From: Clostridiaceae bacterium Marseille-Q4145
Lineage (GTDB): Bacteria; Bacillota; Clostridia; Lachnospirales; Lachnospiraceae
Direction: 5' to 3'
DNA length: 64,000 bases
Assembly: GCA_018223365.1 (NCBI GenBank)
Contig: JAGTTP010000002.1
Location: forward strand, 372,001-436,000
Within the stretch, counting starts at the first letter, position 1. Each line of letters starts with the position of its first letter. Positions 17,284-25,736 of the stretch are shown here, in pieces. The notes below the pieces were generated by a model, which saw nothing but the letters and a program-made list of their open reading frames with translations, had not been told where the DNA came from and made no database searches. The translations under genes were made by a program, and so were the position numbers.

Positions 17284-17305
17284 GTGTTGTTCCTCCCGGT
17301 ATGAT

Positions 17306-18175
17306 TTAGGTAAAATACTTTTCTTTCACAAGACCGATAGGCATTTCTTTGCCGGTCCACAGGGTAAATGCATAGGCTCCCTGATAGAGCAGCATGTACA
17401 TACCGTTAAAGAACGGGCATCCCACGCTCTCTGCCATGGAAAGGAGCTTTGTCTTCCGGGGATTATAAATAACATCTGATACAATCAACTCCGGATGAAG
17501 GAATCCCGGATCCGGAACCAGACAATCATCCTCATGAGGACTCATACCTACAGAAGAAGCATTCACCAGAATTCCACTTTCTCCGATACTCTTTCGCATC
17601 TGTACTTCGTCTGCCAGTTCAAACATCCGAATTTTGCAGTCGGTTGCTGCATTGACGCGATTCACCACTTTCTCCGTCTCTCCCCAGGAATGACCTTTTC
17701 TGGCGATGACATCAACGGCCGATACCCCGTCCAGTGCCGCCTGGGCAATAATGGAAGCCGCCGCTCCCCCTGTTCCCAGAATGGTCATCTTCTTGCCGAT
17801 AATGTTAAATCCGGCATCTTCTACCGCCCGCATATAACCTTTTCCATCGGTATTGTATCCGGTCAGCACACCATTCTCCTGTACCACCGTGTTCACGGCT
17901 CCAATGAGTTCCGCTTCTTTGGAACGAATATTCACACGCTCAAACATGCTCCGTTTGTGCGGCATGGTACAGTTCCATCCTCTTGCATTCATGACAATCA
18001 GGCCGTCCACTGCCGTTTCGAATTCTTCCGGAGGCACATCAAAAGCCAGATATACATAATCCAGCCCATGATACCGGAAAGATTCATTATGCATGGCCGG
18101 AGACACGCTGTGTGCCACCGGACTGCCTAAAAGGCAGGTCAATCCTGTATGTCCTGTAATTGGTACTCCATTCAT
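17306..18175 (-). CDS. aroE: Shikimate dehydrogenase
   Basis: The NADPH-dependent reduction of 3-dehydroshikimate. The substrate domain shows GSPVAHSVSPAMHNESF (about residues 17-33) and MPHKRSM with the catalytic Lys. The nucleotide domain has GTGGAAASIIAQA (about residue 135). The asparagine/aspartate pair (VNTVVQ, YNTDGKG) is intact. 289 residues is normal. It is translated with aroD; no gene for the rest of the pathway is nearby. Confidence 0.95.
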   Translation of the reverse strand: MNGVPITGHTGLTCLLGSPVAHSVSPAMHNESFRYHGLDYVYLAFDVPPEEFETAVDGLIVMNARGWNCTMPHKRSMFERVNIRSKEAELIGAVNTVVQENGVLTGYNTDGKGYMRAVEDAGFNIIGKKMTILGTGGAAASIIAQAALDGVSAVDVIARKGHSWGETEKVVNRVNAATDCKIRMFELADEVQMRKSIGESGILVNASSVGMSPHEDDCLVPDPGFLHPELIVSDVIYNPRKTKLLSMAESVGCPFFNGMYMLLYQGAYAFTLWTGKEMPIGLVKEKYFT

Positions 18176-18275
18176 GGTTTGTTTCCTCCATATAAAAATA
18201 ACCGTCTATGGAAAGGGATACAGCACGTATTCTTGCCATAGACGGTCCGCTGTTTTTCACAACTTTTCCGTAAAC

Positions 18276-19427
18276 TTATCTGTTTTTCTGGAAGAACTGC
18301 GGAATCTTGATCTCCTGCTCTTCCACAGTGCTCTCCGGTTTCTTGAAGCTCTTCAGCCCAGGAAGCGGCTGCATGGTCATTTTCTGTTTTGCTGCTGCAG
18401 TCGGTACGGTCCCTGTACCTGCTGCCGGCTTCTGTGCCGCTGCCGGACGATATCCCGGAAGAACGGATTTCGTACCACTCTCCTGCAGACCGGTTGCAAT
18501 GACTGTAATGCTGACTTCATCCGTGTTGGTTGCATCGTACATAGCTCCAAAGATAACGTTCGCATCCTCGCCTACCTGCTCCTGTACGTAGCTTGCCGCA
18601 TCATTGGCATCAATCAGGGAAATATCACCGGATACATTGATGATAACATGGCTTGCACCTGCAATCGTAGTCTCAAGCAGTGGGCTGGTAATTGCCTGTT
18701 TTACAGCCTCCAGTGCCTTATCATCACCTCTTGCGGTACCAATACCAATATGAGCAATGCCCTTGTCAGTCATGACCGTCTGAACATCTGCAAAATCCAG
18801 ATTGATCAGTGCCGGCAGATTAATCAGATCCGTAATACCCTGTACTGCCTGCTGCAGTACTTCATCTGCCTTTTTCAGTGCTTCCGGCATAGTAGTTCTG
18901 CGATCTACGATCTCCAGAAGTTTGTCATTCGGAATAACAATCAAGGTATCCACTGCTTCTTTCAGCTTTTCTATACCCATAAGTGCGTTATTCATACGCT
19001 GTTTTGCTTCAAAACGAAACGGTTTCGTTACTACGCCGACTGTCAGAATTCCCATCTCTTTTGCCGCTCTTGCAAGTACCGGGGTTGCTCCGGTACCGGT
19101 ACCGCCACCCATACCGCAGGTAACAAATACCATATCTGCACCCTGAATTGCCTCTTTCAGCTCTTCGATGCTCTCTTCTGCAGCCTTCTCGCCGATCTCA
19201 GGCTTTGCGCCAGCGCCCAGACCTTTGGTCAGTTTATCACCAATCTGAATCGCTGTCGGAGCTTTGCAAAGCTTCAGTGCCTGCTTGTCCGTATTGACTC
19301 CAATAAACTCGACTCCGCCAATCTGTTCCTCTACCATTCTATTTACAGCATTATTACCTGCTCCGCCCACACCTACAACGATGATACGCGCAGCAGATTC
19401 CATTTCATTCGTCATGATTTCCAACAA
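18276..19427 (-). CDS. ftsZ: Cell division protein FtsZ
   Basis: A tubulin-like GTPase that forms the division ring. The nucleotide-binding motifs are GGAGNNAVNRM near the N-terminus and the tubulin signature GMGGGTGTGA (about residue 105); the T7 loop NLDFADV is present. The C-terminal tail binding FtsA/SepF reads IKIPQFFQKNR at the end. Start choice: the TTG at 19427 gives MLEIMTNE with GGAGG 7 bases upstream, better spaced than the internal ATG at 19415. Length is then 383 residues. It is last in the division cluster. Confidence 0.97.
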   Translation of the reverse strand: MLEIMTNEMESAARIIVVGVGGAGNNAVNRMVEEQIGGVEFIGVNTDKQALKLCKAPTAIQIGDKLTKGLGAGAKPEIGEKAAEESIEELKEAIQGADMVFVTCGMGGGTGTGATPVLARAAKEMGILTVGVVTKPFRFEAKQRMNNALMGIEKLKEAVDTLIVIPNDKLLEIVDRRTTMPEALKKADEVLQQAVQGITDLINLPALINLDFADVQTVMTDKGIAHIGIGTARGDDKALEAVKQAITSPLLETTIAGASHVIINVSGDISLIDANDAASYVQEQVGEDANVIFGAMYDATNTDEVSITVIATGLQESGTKSVLPGYRPAAAQKPAAGTGTVPTAAAKQKMTMQPLPGLKSFKKPESTVEEQEIKIPQFFQKNR

Positions 19428-19541
19428 GGTCAAATCCTCCTTCAAACACGGTATCCCACGCAATCTTACAATATATCATAGCTTTTTTTATGTAAATAAG
19501 CAACCATAAATTTGATTTTTTTTGCATGAATTCTCTTTTTT

Positions 19542-20279
19542 TTACTTGGATGCTTCCAATGAAATGTGAGTACTCTCATCGGTATAATTTTCCATATGCA
19601 AAGTTCCCGATTTTCCTTCCAGATCTGCCTCCAGTTTTTTCAGCCGTGATACTTTTTCATCCAAATAATCCCCTGTTCCCAATGCCACTGTCACATCTTC
19701 CAGTTTCAAATACAACTCCGAACTGTTTCCAAACCGTATTTCATCCGGATTCAAATCATACTTGTCCAACAGCTGGGTAATTCTCAAAATGGTCTGGAAA
19801 ATCTCCGGATCCTTTACGGTCAGCGCCTGATGCATGGTAAGGCTGTCAAATGAAAGTCCTTTGATCATAGGGACTCCATCCATGACCTGGTCAGAGCTTT
19901 CTACCACGATACCATCTTTATCAAAATACACATTTTTTCCCAGATACTGCACATACCCTACAATGTTTTTCTCATAAACCCGGATCGTAATACTGCTGGG
20001 GGAATCGATCTTTACTTCGAAGGTATCAATAAACGGGATCTCCGGATGTTCCATGTAATTGTAACGAATGTAGAGATACAGTGTATTCCGCTGCAGTCCT
20101 TCTCCTACAATAAAATCTGCCACCTGTTCTTTTGTATAATATTCATTTCCGGTAATGGTCACTTCCCGTACCCGAAAAACGCCAAACACGGACAAAAGCA
20201 GCACCACAACCACCGCCAGTACTGCCCCTGCCAGTATCATTCCTTTCCAATATCTCTTTTCTGATCTGTTGCCTGCCAT
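19542..20279 (-). CDS. ftsQ: Cell division protein FtsQ/DivIB
   Basis: A single-pass protein of the divisome FtsQ-FtsL-FtsB complex. A short basic cytoplasmic part (NRSEKRYWKG) precedes one membrane span (about residues 14-36), then the POTRA domain (VREVTITGNEYYTKEQVADFIV) and the beta domain. The ATG at 20279 has GAAGGA 6 bases upstream; an in-frame GTG six codons earlier is possible. Length about 245. It follows murA by about 25 bases. Confidence 0.9.
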   Translation of the reverse strand: MAGNRSEKRYWKGMILAGAVLAVVVVLLLSVFGVFRVREVTITGNEYYTKEQVADFIVGEGLQRNTLYLYIRYNYMEHPEIPFIDTFEVKIDSPSSITIRVYEKNIVGYVQYLGKNVYFDKDGIVVESSDQVMDGVPMIKGLSFDSLTMHQALTVKDPEIFQTILRITQLLDKYDLNPDEIRFGNSSELYLKLEDVTVALGTGDYLDEKVSRLKKLEADLEGKSGTLHMENYTDESTHISLEASK

Positions 20280-20302
20280 GTTTTTTCCTTCAATCACTTA
20301 GG

Positions 20303-21589
20303 TTATGAGTAGTTTACCACAACTCCCAGTTTTTTTAAATCCCCACATAAATCTTCATAGCCCCGTTGTACAAATTCCATTCCACTAACCGAACTTACCC
20401 CTTCCGCGGCCAAAGCCGCCATAACAAGGGCTGCGCCACCTCTTAATTCTCTTGCTTCCAGGTCTGCACCGTAAAAAGTTTTCACCCCTTCGATGAGGGC
20501 AAAAGCTCCTCCCGCCTGAATATTCGCTCCCATTTTCTGAAGCTCCGGCACCACCTGAAAGCGTGCTTCAAAAATTTTCTCTTCCAGAAAACTGAAACCG
20601 GTCGATTTTCCAAGCACTGCCATAAGCACTGACTGAAGATCCGTTGGGAACCCTGGAAATGGAGCTGTTGTCAGATAGGAAACCGGACGGACCGAACAGT
20701 TCATATTTACGGATATCCAGTGATTGCCCGGATCAGTCTCCACATTCGCCCCAAGCTCTTCCAAAAGTTCCGGTAATGTTCCCAGATGATTCACCTGAAC
20801 ATTCAGAAGCCTTGTCTCCCCACCTGTAAGCACTGTCCCCAAAAGATACGTACCTGCCACAATCCGGTCAGACGGAACAATATACTCTGCCGCATAGAGT
20901 GTATCCCTTCCCTCCACGGAAATGACCGGCGTTCCATCCCCTTGAATACTGGCTCCCATTTTTCTGAGAAATTCTGCCAGTTCCACAATCTCTGGTTCCA
21001 TGGCCGCTCCATGAATCATAGTCTGCCCCTTTGCCGTCACTGCAGCCAGCAGAATATTCTCCGTAGCTCCTACGCTTGGAAAATCAAGATAGATTTCTGC
21101 CCCCTGAAGATTCTCTGCACGTCCGCAAAGAGTATGTTCTTTTCGTTCAAATACCGCTCCCAGCTGCTCCATTCCCTTTAAATGCAAATCAATGGGTCTC
21201 CTGCCAATGGTACAGCCGCCAGGATAGGGAATTTCCACCTGATGCATACTGCCAAGGATACTTCCCAACAGATTAACGGTGGAACGCATCTTTCCCGCGC
21301 CTTTCCCTTCGATCTTCCATTTTTCTGCATCTCTGGTATCAAGAATCAACATGTGGCCTTCTCTTTTTACTTTGCAGCCAGTCTCTTCCAACAGCTCCAG
21401 CATATGTTCCACATCCGTAATTCTGGGACAGTGATGCAGAATGAACACTCCTTTTCCCAGAAGCGTGGCCGCCAGAATCGGGAGTACTGCATTTTTTGAC
21501 CCCTGCACCAGCAATTCCCCCTGCATTCTCTGAGGTCCTCTGACATACAGTTTTTCTTCACCCACATCCATATCCTCCGGACCCATCAA
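20303..21589 (-). CDS. murA: UDP-N-acetylglucosamine 1-carboxyvinyltransferase
   Basis: The first committed step of peptidoglycan synthesis: transfer of enolpyruvate from PEP to UDP-GlcNAc. The fosfomycin-target cysteine is in GGCTIGRRPIDLHL (about residue 127), and GSKNAVLPILAATLL near the N-terminus is the family opening. 428 residues is normal. The start is uncertain: an ATG pair at 21589, or a GTG a few codons later with GGAGG well spaced. In other clostridial clusters murA or murB takes this position between ftsW/murG and ftsQ. Confidence 0.95.
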   Translation of the reverse strand: MMGPEDMDVGEEKLYVRGPQRMQGELLVQGSKNAVLPILAATLLGKGVFILHHCPRITDVEHMLELLEETGCKVKREGHMLILDTRDAEKWKIEGKGAGKMRSTVNLLGSILGSMHQVEIPYPGGCTIGRRPIDLHLKGMEQLGAVFERKEHTLCGRAENLQGAEIYLDFPSVGATENILLAAVTAKGQTMIHGAAMEPEIVELAEFLRKMGASIQGDGTPVISVEGRDTLYAAEYIVPSDRIVAGTYLLGTVLTGGETRLLNVQVNHLGTLPELLEELGANVETDPGNHWISVNMNCSVRPVSYLTTAPFPGFPTDLQSVLMAVLGKSTGFSFLEEKIFEARFQVVPELQKMGANIQAGGAFALIEGVKTFYGADLEARELRGGAALVMAALAAEGVSSVSGMEFVQRGYEDLCGDLKKLGVVVNYS

Positions 21590-21630
21590 CAGGTCAGCTG
21601 CTATATACTATGATATGCACCATCTGCCTG

Positions 21631-22731
21631 TCAATGTTCCTTTTTCATCTCTCTGGACACACTTAGCACAAGCCCCATTTCCATCAGCAGAAAGACCACC
21701 GAAGTACCACCGTAACTGATGAGCGGCAGCGTAATGCCCGTGTTGGGAATGGTGTTGGTGACCACCGCAATATTTAAAATAACCTGAATCATAATGTGTC
21801 CCATGACACCGGTCACCAGTAAAGTACCAGACAGGTCCTGGATGTGGGTGGCAATGACCATCAATCTCCAGATCAGAAATCCAAACAGCAAAATAACACC
21901 ACAGGCTCCTGCAAGCCCCAGCTCTTCACAGATAATCGAAAAAATCATGTCGTTCTGGGCTTCCGGCACAAATCCCAGTTTCTGCATACTTTTCCCCAGT
22001 CCCACACCGAAAATACCGCCGGAGCCGATGGCATAGAGTCCCTGCATCGTCTGATAACCTTTTTCATAGAGCTCCGGATTTCTCCAGATGGCAATCCGTT
22101 CCAGCCGGTAGGATTCTACGCTTAAAAAAATTCCGGCAAACACGATTCCCAAGAGCCCCAGCCCGATAAACGGAAGAAACTTCGGATTTGCCACAAATAC
22201 AAGAATCACTGCAATACCAAGAATAATGATTGCGGTACTCAAATTGTTAGTCCCAACCAGCCCCGCAATAGGAAGAACCGACGCGATGGTCAGGAACATC
22301 TGCTTCCAGGATTTCATCTGCTTTTCCTTCCGGCTGATAAGAAAGGACAGCAGCAATACCACCGTAAGCTTCGCGAATTCCGACGGTTGAAAAGAAAACG
22401 GCCCCAGAGAAAGCCATCTTCTGGAACCGTTATATGCATCTCCAATAAACAACACTGCTGTGGAAAGTGCGAGAGCCAATCCATAAACAGGAACTGCCAG
22501 CCGGATCAGCCGTCGGTAATCTGCAAGAGAAGTCAGATACATAACCATCCAACCAATACTGGTGGCAAAAAACTGCTTTTTTAAATAATAGGCAGGGTCT
22601 GCGAATTTGACCCTGCCATTATATACACTCGTGCTATAGAGCATCACCAGTCCGAAAATGGTAAGCGCCAGAATCAGGAGCAGCAGTCCCTTATCGACTT
22701 TTTGCTTATCCATGCCTTCCGCCTTTCGCAA
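21631..22731 (-). CDS. ftsW: SEDS-family peptidoglycan glycosyltransferase FtsW
   Basis: A ten-span SEDS protein that polymerises lipid II at the septum with its class B PBP partner. Family motifs are visible: YYLKKQ early, NGSRRWLSLGPFSFQPSEFAKL (catalytic region, about residue 110), GYQTMQGLYAIGSGG with an extracellular loop, EAQNDMIFSIICEELG and the closing IPNTGITLPLISYGGTS. 366 residues is typical. It lies 46 bases after mraY; no murD or murG gene fits between them. Confidence 0.94.
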   Translation of the reverse strand: MRKAEGMDKQKVDKGLLLLILALTIFGLVMLYSTSVYNGRVKFADPAYYLKKQFFATSIGWMVMYLTSLADYRRLIRLAVPVYGLALALSTAVLFIGDAYNGSRRWLSLGPFSFQPSEFAKLTVVLLLSFLISRKEKQMKSWKQMFLTIASVLPIAGLVGTNNLSTAIIILGIAVILVFVANPKFLPFIGLGLLGIVFAGIFLSVESYRLERIAIWRNPELYEKGYQTMQGLYAIGSGGIFGVGLGKSMQKLGFVPEAQNDMIFSIICEELGLAGACGVILLFGFLIWRLMVIATHIQDLSGTLLVTGVMGHIMIQVILNIAVVTNTIPNTGITLPLISYGGTSVVFLLMEMGLVLSVSREMKKEH

Positions 22732-22777
22732 AAAGGAATTCTCTAACCAGTTTATGCATCTTTTTTTCTTTCAGAAC

Positions 22778-23737
22778 TTAAATTCCTGCCAGTGCTACCA
22801 GGCAGCACAAAGCAGTAATAATCGAAAACACCGTCACTACGCGGGTCTCAGACCAGCCGCATTTTTCGAAATGATGATGAATAGGTGCCATCTTGAAAAA
22901 CCGTTTTCCATGAGTCACCTTAAAATAAGTCACCTGAATCATAACAGAGAGCACTTCTACCAGATAGATAATACCTACCAGCAGAAGAAACAGCGGCATA
23001 TTCATCATATAAGCTGTGGATGCCACAAATCCTCCCAATGCCAGAGAACCGGTATCTCCCATGAACACGCTGGCCGGATATACGTTAAAGAGCAGGAATC
23101 CAAGAAGACCTCCCACAACCGCAAGGGTAATCGGCGCAATGCCTGCATTGGTTCCCAACGCTACCACCGAGAAAAACACTGCAACCATCACGGTTACACT
23201 GGCAGCCAGTCCGTCCAGTCCATCCGTAAAGTTAGTTCCATTTACCGTTCCAATGACAACAAAGAACAGAAGCGGAATGGATAACCATCCGGGATTCAGA
23301 CTGATATTCGGGAAAAACGGCACCTTCAGTGTCAGTCCCACATCCGAAATCTTTGCCATATAATAAGCAAATACGGCTGTCACCACCAGCTGGCCTGCCA
23401 TCTTCTGTCCCGGCGTCAGACCCTCTGACCGATGAAGCACGACTTTGATAAAATCATCCAGAAAACCAACAATTCCAAATCCCACCGTCATAAAGAGCAC
23501 CGGAATTACCTTCGGATACTGGGGCGCGTAGATCAGTGACGTAATCAGCACTGCCAGAAGGAAAATCACACCGCCCATGGTCGGTGTTCCATTTTTCTTC
23601 AGATGAGTCTGGGGGCCATCATCCCTGACCGTCTGTCCCACCTTTAACTTTCTTAAAATCGGAATCACAATCGGACCTGCCGCTGCACTGATCGCAAAAG
23701 AAATCAGCACCGGGAGGGCAATCTTTACATCCATCAT
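22778..23737 (-). CDS. mraY: Phospho-N-acetylmuramoyl-pentapeptide-transferase
   Basis: MraY makes lipid I from UDP-MurNAc-pentapeptide and undecaprenyl phosphate. About ten membrane spans are present, with the catalytic aspartates in DDGPQTHLKKNGTPTMGG (about residue 40) and FLDDFIKV, then NFTDGLDGLA, FMGDTGSLALGG and the histidine-rich loop PIHHHFE. The ATG at 23737 has GAGGTG 7 bases upstream; the upstream ATG at 23755 lacks one. 319-320 residues is normal. Confidence 0.96.
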   Translation of the reverse strand: MMDVKIALPVLISFAISAAAGPIVIPILRKLKVGQTVRDDGPQTHLKKNGTPTMGGVIFLLAVLITSLIYAPQYPKVIPVLFMTVGFGIVGFLDDFIKVVLHRSEGLTPGQKMAGQLVVTAVFAYYMAKISDVGLTLKVPFFPNISLNPGWLSIPLLFFVVIGTVNGTNFTDGLDGLAASVTVMVAVFFSVVALGTNAGIAPITLAVVGGLLGFLLFNVYPASVFMGDTGSLALGGFVASTAYMMNMPLFLLLVGIIYLVEVLSVMIQVTYFKVTHGKRFFKMAPIHHHFEKCGWSETRVVTVFSIITALCCLVALAGI

Positions 23738-23813
23738 TCTCTTACACCTCTTCATTCATTCGTTCTTTTTGAAGTATACGTCTTCCGTAGTGAATTATCA
23801 ACCTCTTTTTTCC

Positions 23814-23842
23814 TTGCTTTTTGCCCAAGGCAGGTGTAATAT
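23814..23842 (+). promoter_or_regulatory. Candidate promoter of the tRNA-Gly gene
   Basis: TTGCTT (23814-23819), 17 bases, TAATAT (23837-23842), ending 12 bases before the mature tRNA. An overlapping TATAAA at 23842-23847 is an alternative -10. Confidence 0.45.
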
Positions 23843-23854
23843 ATAAAATATCCT

Positions 23855-23925
23855 GCAGGTATGGTTCATCGGTAGAACATCAGCTTCCCAAGCTGAGGAG
23901 GGGGGTTCGACTCCCCTTACCTGCT
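23855..23925 (+). tRNA. tRNA-Gly (anticodon CCC)
   Basis: The full cloverleaf can be drawn: 7-bp acceptor stem (GCAGGTA / TACCTGC), 4-bp D stem (GTTC / GAAC) with GG in its loop, 5-bp anticodon stem (TCAGC / GCTGA) around the loop TTCCCAA giving anticodon CCC, 4-base variable loop, and a T arm with TTCGACT. The discriminator is T, usual for bacterial tRNA-Gly, and CCA is not encoded. A T run follows at once. It points against the surrounding minus-strand cell-wall operon. Confidence 0.92.
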
Positions 23926-23931
23926 TTTTTC

Positions 23932-25686
23932 TTATTCTTTTTCTGGTTCTTTTTCTATCCCCAGATACGGCAGAATATTGGCAAAGATATTTTTTACCAC
24001 CGGTGCGCAGACGGTTCCACCATAGTAGATACCCTGGGGATCATGAACGATGCACACTGCCAGCACCTGGGGATCATTCGCCGGAGCAAACCCCAAGAAA
24101 GAAGAAATATATTTGTGAGCACTTCTTGGCAGTGTCTGGGAAGTTGCTGTCTTTCCGCCAATCCGGTAGCCTTCCAGATAGGCTTTATGCCCGGACCCTT
24201 CCGACACTACCTTTTCCAAAATTTCCCGCATCTGTCCGGAGACTTCCTCCGATACGATTCCTTCCGTCACCGGATACTCCAGTTCTTTTAACACCTTGCC
24301 TTCCCGGTTTTGAATCGCAACCCCAAAATGTGGTGTCACTCTCCGCCCTCCGTTCACCACGGAAGCCGCCATCACTGCCAACTGTACTGGTGTGATCTGA
24401 AAGGACTGTCCAAAGGTCATGGTCGCCAGCTCCACTTCCCCGATATTTTCCAGCTGATGCATAATGGTGGACGCCTCGCCCGGAATGTCAATTCCCGTCT
24501 TTGTGAGCAGCCCATAGTCATTAAAATACTGATAAAACATCCTGGATCCCATTTTTAAACCCATCGTCATCAAGGCCGGATTGCAGGAATTTTCCATCGC
24601 ATGGGTAAAATCTTCCGCGCCATGGCCGCCCGCCTTATGGCAGCGGATCCGCCGGTCTTCCACAATTTTATAGCCGGGGCAGTAATACTGATCCTGCAAA
24701 GTGGATGTTCCTGACTGCAACGCTGCCGAGGAGGTAAAGATTTTAAAGGTGGATCCCGGTTCATAAGTATCATTGACGCACTGGTTTCTCCACATCTGAT
24801 TTCTGGCATCCTGCTTTTCCTGATCGGTCATGGAGGAAATATCCATATCTTCCGGCAGTGTAAACGGATCATTCAGATCAAATTCCGGTACGTTGACACA
24901 GGCATAGATTTCTCCGTTTTGCGGATTCATGACCAGAATGGACACATAGTCTGCCTGTTTATATTCCATGACTTTTAGTGCCTCCTGCTGAGCATAGGAC
25001 TGGATATTATAATCAAGGCTCACCACCAGATCGTTTCCTGCCACCGGTTCTACCCGGTTTTCTTTGGCATTTTCAATCTCCACTCCTCTTGCATCGGTAA
25101 GGGTCAGAATCCTGCCCGGAATTCCCTGCAGATAATCCTCGTATTTTACCTCCAGTCCGATAATCCCCTGATTATCGCTTCCCGTAAATCCCAGCACCTT
25201 GGACGCCAATTCGCCATAAGGATAATACCGTTTGAAATCCTCATCCACTTTGACTCCCTCATAGCCATAATTTCGGATCCGATCCCCGATCTCTTTCTCC
25301 ACATTAGACTGGATCCGTTCAATGGAACTGACCTTTTCCACTCGTTTTCGTACCCATTCTTCCGAAAGTCCCAGTTCCTCCGTCAACATCTGAATGATCT
25401 GTTCCGGTTCTTTTACCTGACTGTGTATGACAGAAATCGTGCAGACAGTCCGGTTATCTGCCAGAATGGTTCCATTCCGGTCAATGATCCGGCCCCTGGC
25501 CGCTTTAATACTTCGCTCCCTCTCATGAAGATCTTTCGCCAGCTGCTGATAATAGGCAGATTCAAAAATCATCAGATAGGCAAGTCTCCCTGCCAGCGTA
25601 AAAAAACTGAACACGCACACGCCAAACACGATCAAAATTTTCTTTCTATGAAATGTTTTACAATACAAAAAAGCACCCCACAGCAT
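23932..25686 (-). CDS. Class B penicillin-binding protein, SpoVD/FtsI-like, with a KTA box
   Basis: A monofunctional transpeptidase of 584 residues. An N-terminal membrane anchor (about 14-36) is followed by the PBP dimer domain (RGRIIDRNGTILADN) and the transpeptidase. SxxK is STFK (about residue 311) and SxN is SCN (about 366). The third motif reads GGKTATSQT (about 509), so Ala stands where KTG has Gly. No PASTA domains. The start is uncertain: the ATG lacks a good ribosome binding site, while an in-frame TTG six codons in follows GGGGTG. As the second PBP after ftsL it may be the sporulation enzyme SpoVD, by position only. Confidence 0.85.
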   Translation of the reverse strand: MLWGAFLYCKTFHRKKILIVFGVCVFSFFTLAGRLAYLMIFESAYYQQLAKDLHERERSIKAARGRIIDRNGTILADNRTVCTISVIHSQVKEPEQIIQMLTEELGLSEEWVRKRVEKVSSIERIQSNVEKEIGDRIRNYGYEGVKVDEDFKRYYPYGELASKVLGFTGSDNQGIIGLEVKYEDYLQGIPGRILTLTDARGVEIENAKENRVEPVAGNDLVVSLDYNIQSYAQQEALKVMEYKQADYVSILVMNPQNGEIYACVNVPEFDLNDPFTLPEDMDISSMTDQEKQDARNQMWRNQCVNDTYEPGSTFKIFTSSAALQSGTSTLQDQYYCPGYKIVEDRRIRCHKAGGHGAEDFTHAMENSCNPALMTMGLKMGSRMFYQYFNDYGLLTKTGIDIPGEASTIMHQLENIGEVELATMTFGQSFQITPVQLAVMAASVVNGGRRVTPHFGVAIQNREGKVLKELEYPVTEGIVSEEVSGQMREILEKVVSEGSGHKAYLEGYRIGGKTATSQTLPRSAHKYISSFLGFAPANDPQVLAVCIVHDPQGIYYGGTVCAPVVKNIFANILPYLGIEKEPEKE

Positions 25687-25736
25687 AGATTCTCAGATCT
25701 ATTCTATGAAATGCTTTTTATAGTTATTCGGTCATT

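Noticed and set aside
18093..19481. A 462-codon open frame on the plus strand opposite ftsZ
   Set aside because: Same reasons: very Cys/Leu-rich, no start signal, and it fully overlaps an essential gene.
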